A DNA stretch of 64,000 bases from Epinephelus fuscoguttatus (lineage: Eukaryota; Chordata; Actinopteri; Perciformes; Serranidae), in contig NC_064758.1 of NCBI RefSeq assembly GCF_011397635.1, forward strand, positions 15,553,013 through 15,617,012, in the 5' to 3' direction. Both the position numbers and the translations under genes were made by a program. Below are positions 60,669 through 64,000 of this stretch, piece after piece (the first letter of the stretch is position 1; every line of letters begins with the position of its first letter). The notes below the pieces were generated by a model. That model did no database searches. It saw only the letters and a list, made by a program, of their open reading frames with translations, and was not told the DNA's origin.

Positions 60669-63239
60669 CTATATGACTATATGATGTGAATTGATAGTAC
60701 TACCCTTGCACTCTAGCTTTGGTCATTTATATTAATATTTTTGGCTGTCTAGGACCATAGGAAGAAAATGTAAGAAGTATGAAAATCGGTGAAGTTCCCC
60801 TTTAATTTGAAGGCATTTTTGTTGTTGGTTTAAAAAAAGTATTTTTGATCAGGATCTTTCATTGGACCAAATATGCAAGCCTGAAATGTAAATGAAAGAC
60901 TTTTTAGTCTCCAGTCACTTACAGTCCTTTTGGTTTATAACTGCTCCCCTATGAATCTCTTTGTATCTGCCTGTATCTGTTTAACATATGAGGTCATGTC
61001 TCAGACATCTCTGATTTGAATTCAAAGGATAAAGTGGGATTATATATTTTTCATTTCATATAGTCAACATATCCCATGTATAAACAGTACTAACAACGGT
61101 AGTCCGTCGCTCAATAATTTCATACTTCTCTACTCAGTTTGCGGCATCAGCAGGGGAAAACAAGTCGGAGAGCTCCTGTCATCTTTCAAGTTGAAAGTCT
61201 GGGCCCACCTAGGCTTTTCAACACAGATGGGACAAACAAAATTGAAAAAAATCAATGTGATGTCTGAGAACTGTCTTGTGAGAGACAACACAACAAACAT
61301 GTATATCCACCTGATTCGTAGGGGTGTAATAGTTCACCAAATTTGCATTTCGGTATGTTTTCAACACAGCAAAAAAGTAGAAATGCCAGAGAAATTTTTC
61401 TATGATTTTTAAAATTTCAAATGTATGAAACAACAATTTGAACCTTTTTTTTTTTTTGTACAAAGCAGGAATTACGGTCTGGCTGAAATGGGCTCGTAAA
61501 AGTCTGGGTAAAGCAAAGTGGTTTCTTTCTAAACACATTATACATGTTAGAATATATAAAAGGATTGGAAACTGAGTGGTACTGAATTGCGGAGTTAGAC
61601 CGCTTTTTCATCGTTTGTGTCCTTCTATATAGAAACTATGTTATTGCTGACATTAGAGCACGTACCATCAGTGTCTGTTCTTTCACCCACTGTGTGTCTG
61701 TGGCAAATTTGCTACGCCCCATGCGCTTATGACGTATGTGACATATGTCCGTTGCATTACATTGGCAACATACAAATTTTGAGCTAAAACGTGATGTTTC
61801 TTTCTAATCTATGTTCAGAGGTTGTTTTTCAGTGAGCCCTTTAACACTTTAGTCAAAGAAAACTTTATTTCCATTTGCAGTATTATATTTGGCGGTATGG
61901 CTCTGCTCTGGGATTTGTTGGGATCAATTCATTGTTGCTTTTGGTGTTATGGGATTTACTGACTGTAAGCGCACGACTGATATAAGATTTAGGAAGTATT
62001 TATTACAGCAATTCAAACCTTTTTGAAATGAAAGAAAAAAGGGTCATGCTTTTCCTTTGATGGACACTTCTTACTTTTGGTCTTTTACCTTTATTCCCTC
62101 ATCTTACACAACACTCCATTCCCAGAGTTAGACGGATAGATACAAAATAATACAGCTGGGTCTTAAGTGGCTGCTTTGTGCTTCAACATAAGACCTCCTC
62201 AAGCTTCCTCTAATACTGACCTATTTTATTTTTAGCTTTAGACTGCACACACGCGCGCACGTGTGCGCGCACACACGCACAGATCTATATCTTTAACCTC
62301 AATGCCTCCTGGGCCTGACTGCAGTTAGCTAAATCCATTCATTATTTCACTGAGGGACTGAACTCTTAAAGTAGGGTTAGGTTTTGAGGCAGAAGCCTAG
62401 AAAAGATAAAAACAAGTTAAAGTTGAAACAAAGTTAGAGGTATGTTGCGTAATGTTCTAAAGTATCTCAACCCTCTGTAATCCCACATCCTGAGTTGGCT
62501 GAATTAACAGGAATCAAGCAGCCTTGGAGTTAAATCTATACCTTAGTTTGACTCCTGCAGTGGGATTTGAGCTCAGTCAGATTGCCTACTGAAGGATATC
62601 CATGGAATTAAGTGAAGCTGTAAGTAAATCTATACTTGTTGAAATATTTATGTGCCCTGATTAAGTAGTTTTTCAGTTTGATGAGTAGACACTAGAAATG
62701 CTGTTTGGAATTGGAAATTGATTTGTTTAATGATCTTCTTTGTTCAGCTAACAACCTTCATTTTTAGGTACTGAAAAAATAAATCACTCGCTTAACTGAT
62801 CAAATTAATTGTAAATGTGTTCATTGGATAGTTTGCAGTTGACAGTATTTTCCTGAAAAGCACAAAAACCCACAGAGAGCAGGTAGCTAGTGAGACTGTG
62901 ACCAAACCAAACAAGCACTATGAACTAAGCATTTTCCCTTCATGGATGTCATGAAATCCTATAATATAATACTCATTTATGTATGTAGGTCCAGGGTCAG
63001 ATATTAAAAAAACTTAAACATTACAAATCATCAATTTTGATTGAAAAAAAAAAGAAGAAGGAACAACCTTACAGTGTCACAAGACAACTTTGAGAAATAG
63101 GCCAGTCATTAAAATACTCAAACTACCCAGCACTAATATTCCTTCTGTGGTGTGTTAGTTCAGTCAAAACAGGAAGTGGCTCCTTTGTTTTTGAGTGTTC
63201 CCATGATGAGGTCACTACCTGTCTGTCGATCAGGGCTGC
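60663..63239. other. Intergenic DNA
   Basis: No gene recognised. A purine-pyrimidine alternating block at 62245-62281 (CACACACGCGCGCACGTGTG and onward) has Z-DNA-like composition. Confidence 0.5.
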
Positions 63240-64000
63240 CGGCATCCTTTTTCTTCTTTGAACTATCATAATTAGGACACGTTGAGGTAGAGAGGAGAGA
63301 GCGGGAGTGAATCAAACAGTGAGAGGAGAAAGTGGCTGGTACGAATGGTGTGAAGTGGATATTTCCTGCCAATGTTCCAAGATGGATGCCAGCTGCCTGA
63401 GGACTTGGCAGTGCTGCCAAATGTACCACCCTTGGGTGAAGCTCGTATTAGTGATGCAGATGTAAGACAAGGGCAGCAAGCAGGGTCTTCTCCGAACCAT
63501 TGCTTTAGGTTCTGGGGTGGAGGTATAGAAGGTCATAAGTGGCTCTGATGACAAACCTAGCTGACATCCCTCTATCTGCCAGATACCTCTTACCTCCCTC
63601 ACTGTGAGCTGTCCCCCTTCCACAGATATTGCCTTGTGCCACTTCGGACCTTTTGGGACAAGCCTGAGACCGGCATGTGTGCTTATCACTGTCTCCAGCT
63701 TTCCACTGTGTCGATGGGGATTTCTTACACAGTTAAAAGCCAAGAGCCTTAATAGTATGCCAAAACTGGAGGCACCACAGCTTGAGTTTTTCTGGCAGCA
63801 AGGTCTTGTTGATGTGAGCTATATGTGTGATGGTATTCTTTTTGAGTTTTTCAAACTGCTTGGTGTCCTTGAGCTTTGTATCATGCCATTGGCCCAAGCT
63901 CATCACTGGCATTTCTGTTTCAGAACAGTGGGACCGGTTTTCCATTGAAATTACATCTTTGATCTGTGACTTGACCTCTGGCACTAGAGATGCTTCTACA
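63240..64000 (-). mobile_element. C-terminal part of the same LINE family as at 24 kb
   Basis: The minus strand reads MPVMSLGQWHDTKLKDTKQF, then HINKTLLPEKLKLWCLQF. After a shift come FVIRATYDLLY and a block ending TQGWYIWQHCQVLRQLASIL. These fit the post-RT region of the retrotransposon family whose RT motifs are at 24231-25097. The middle (about 100 residues) is deleted and several frameshifts are present. It continues beyond the right edge. Confidence 0.7.

Noticed and set aside
60392..60684. Two overlapping 94-95-codon open frames full of Cys-Val repeats
   Set aside because: They are translations of the two (GT)n microsatellites, with no other protein-like content.
63312..63743. 143-codon minus-strand frame as a host gene
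   Set aside because: Its frame and neighbouring frames carry peptides of the LINE family seen at 24 kb, broken by shifts, so it is transposon debris.

Overview
The window looks like nuclear DNA of a teleost fish, probably a percomorph. It is AT-rich and intron-rich, with short GT-AG introns and many fish-type dispersed repeats (tRNA-derived SINEs, L1/L2-like LINEs, Tc1 and hAT elements, a Penelope element, CA/GT microsatellites). Its confident genes are all vertebrate: a rhamnose-binding lectin cluster, caspase-9 and DNAJC16. The casp9-dnajc16 head-to-head pair is also neighbouring in human. I see no prokaryotic features and no CRISPR.

Layout. 1-3.2 kb: a decayed lectin 3' end and the last three coding exons of an lrrc47-like gene, whose final exon runs into unrelated sequence. 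3.4-14.6 kb: two tandem two-domain L-rhamnose-binding lectin genes on the minus strand. The distal one (11.5-14.6 kb) is intact. The proximal one (3.4-10.4 kb) is bloated by transposons and has a one-base deletion in its last domain. 14.6-23 kb: mostly transposon debris, one orphan exon, and a duplicated pair of small minus-strand exons. 23-25.4 kb: SINE and LINE remnants. 25.4-29.8 kb: a two-exon minus-strand gene for an unrecognised 590-residue acidic, nuclear-looking protein. It is built from 117-bp tandem repeats, each carrying a consensus 5' splice site. 32.4-42.3 kb: casp9 (minus, 10 coding exons) and dnajc16 (plus, 14 coding exons), divergent from a 1-kb shared upstream region. 43.7-64 kb: a gene-poor tract of transposons and simple repeats.

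Functionally, the lectins are secreted sugar-binding proteins of mucosal or egg immunity. Caspase-9 is the apoptosome initiator protease. DNAJC16 is a membrane J-domain/thioredoxin-like protein. Nothing suggests the three act together; casp9 and dnajc16 may share promoter elements. The most unusual local object is the 117-bp repeat gene with its periodic splice-donor motifs, together with a separate phase-compatible exon pair 2 kb downstream on the same strand. Exon borders below were placed by eye from splice signals and reading-frame closure. No alignment or transcript data were available.
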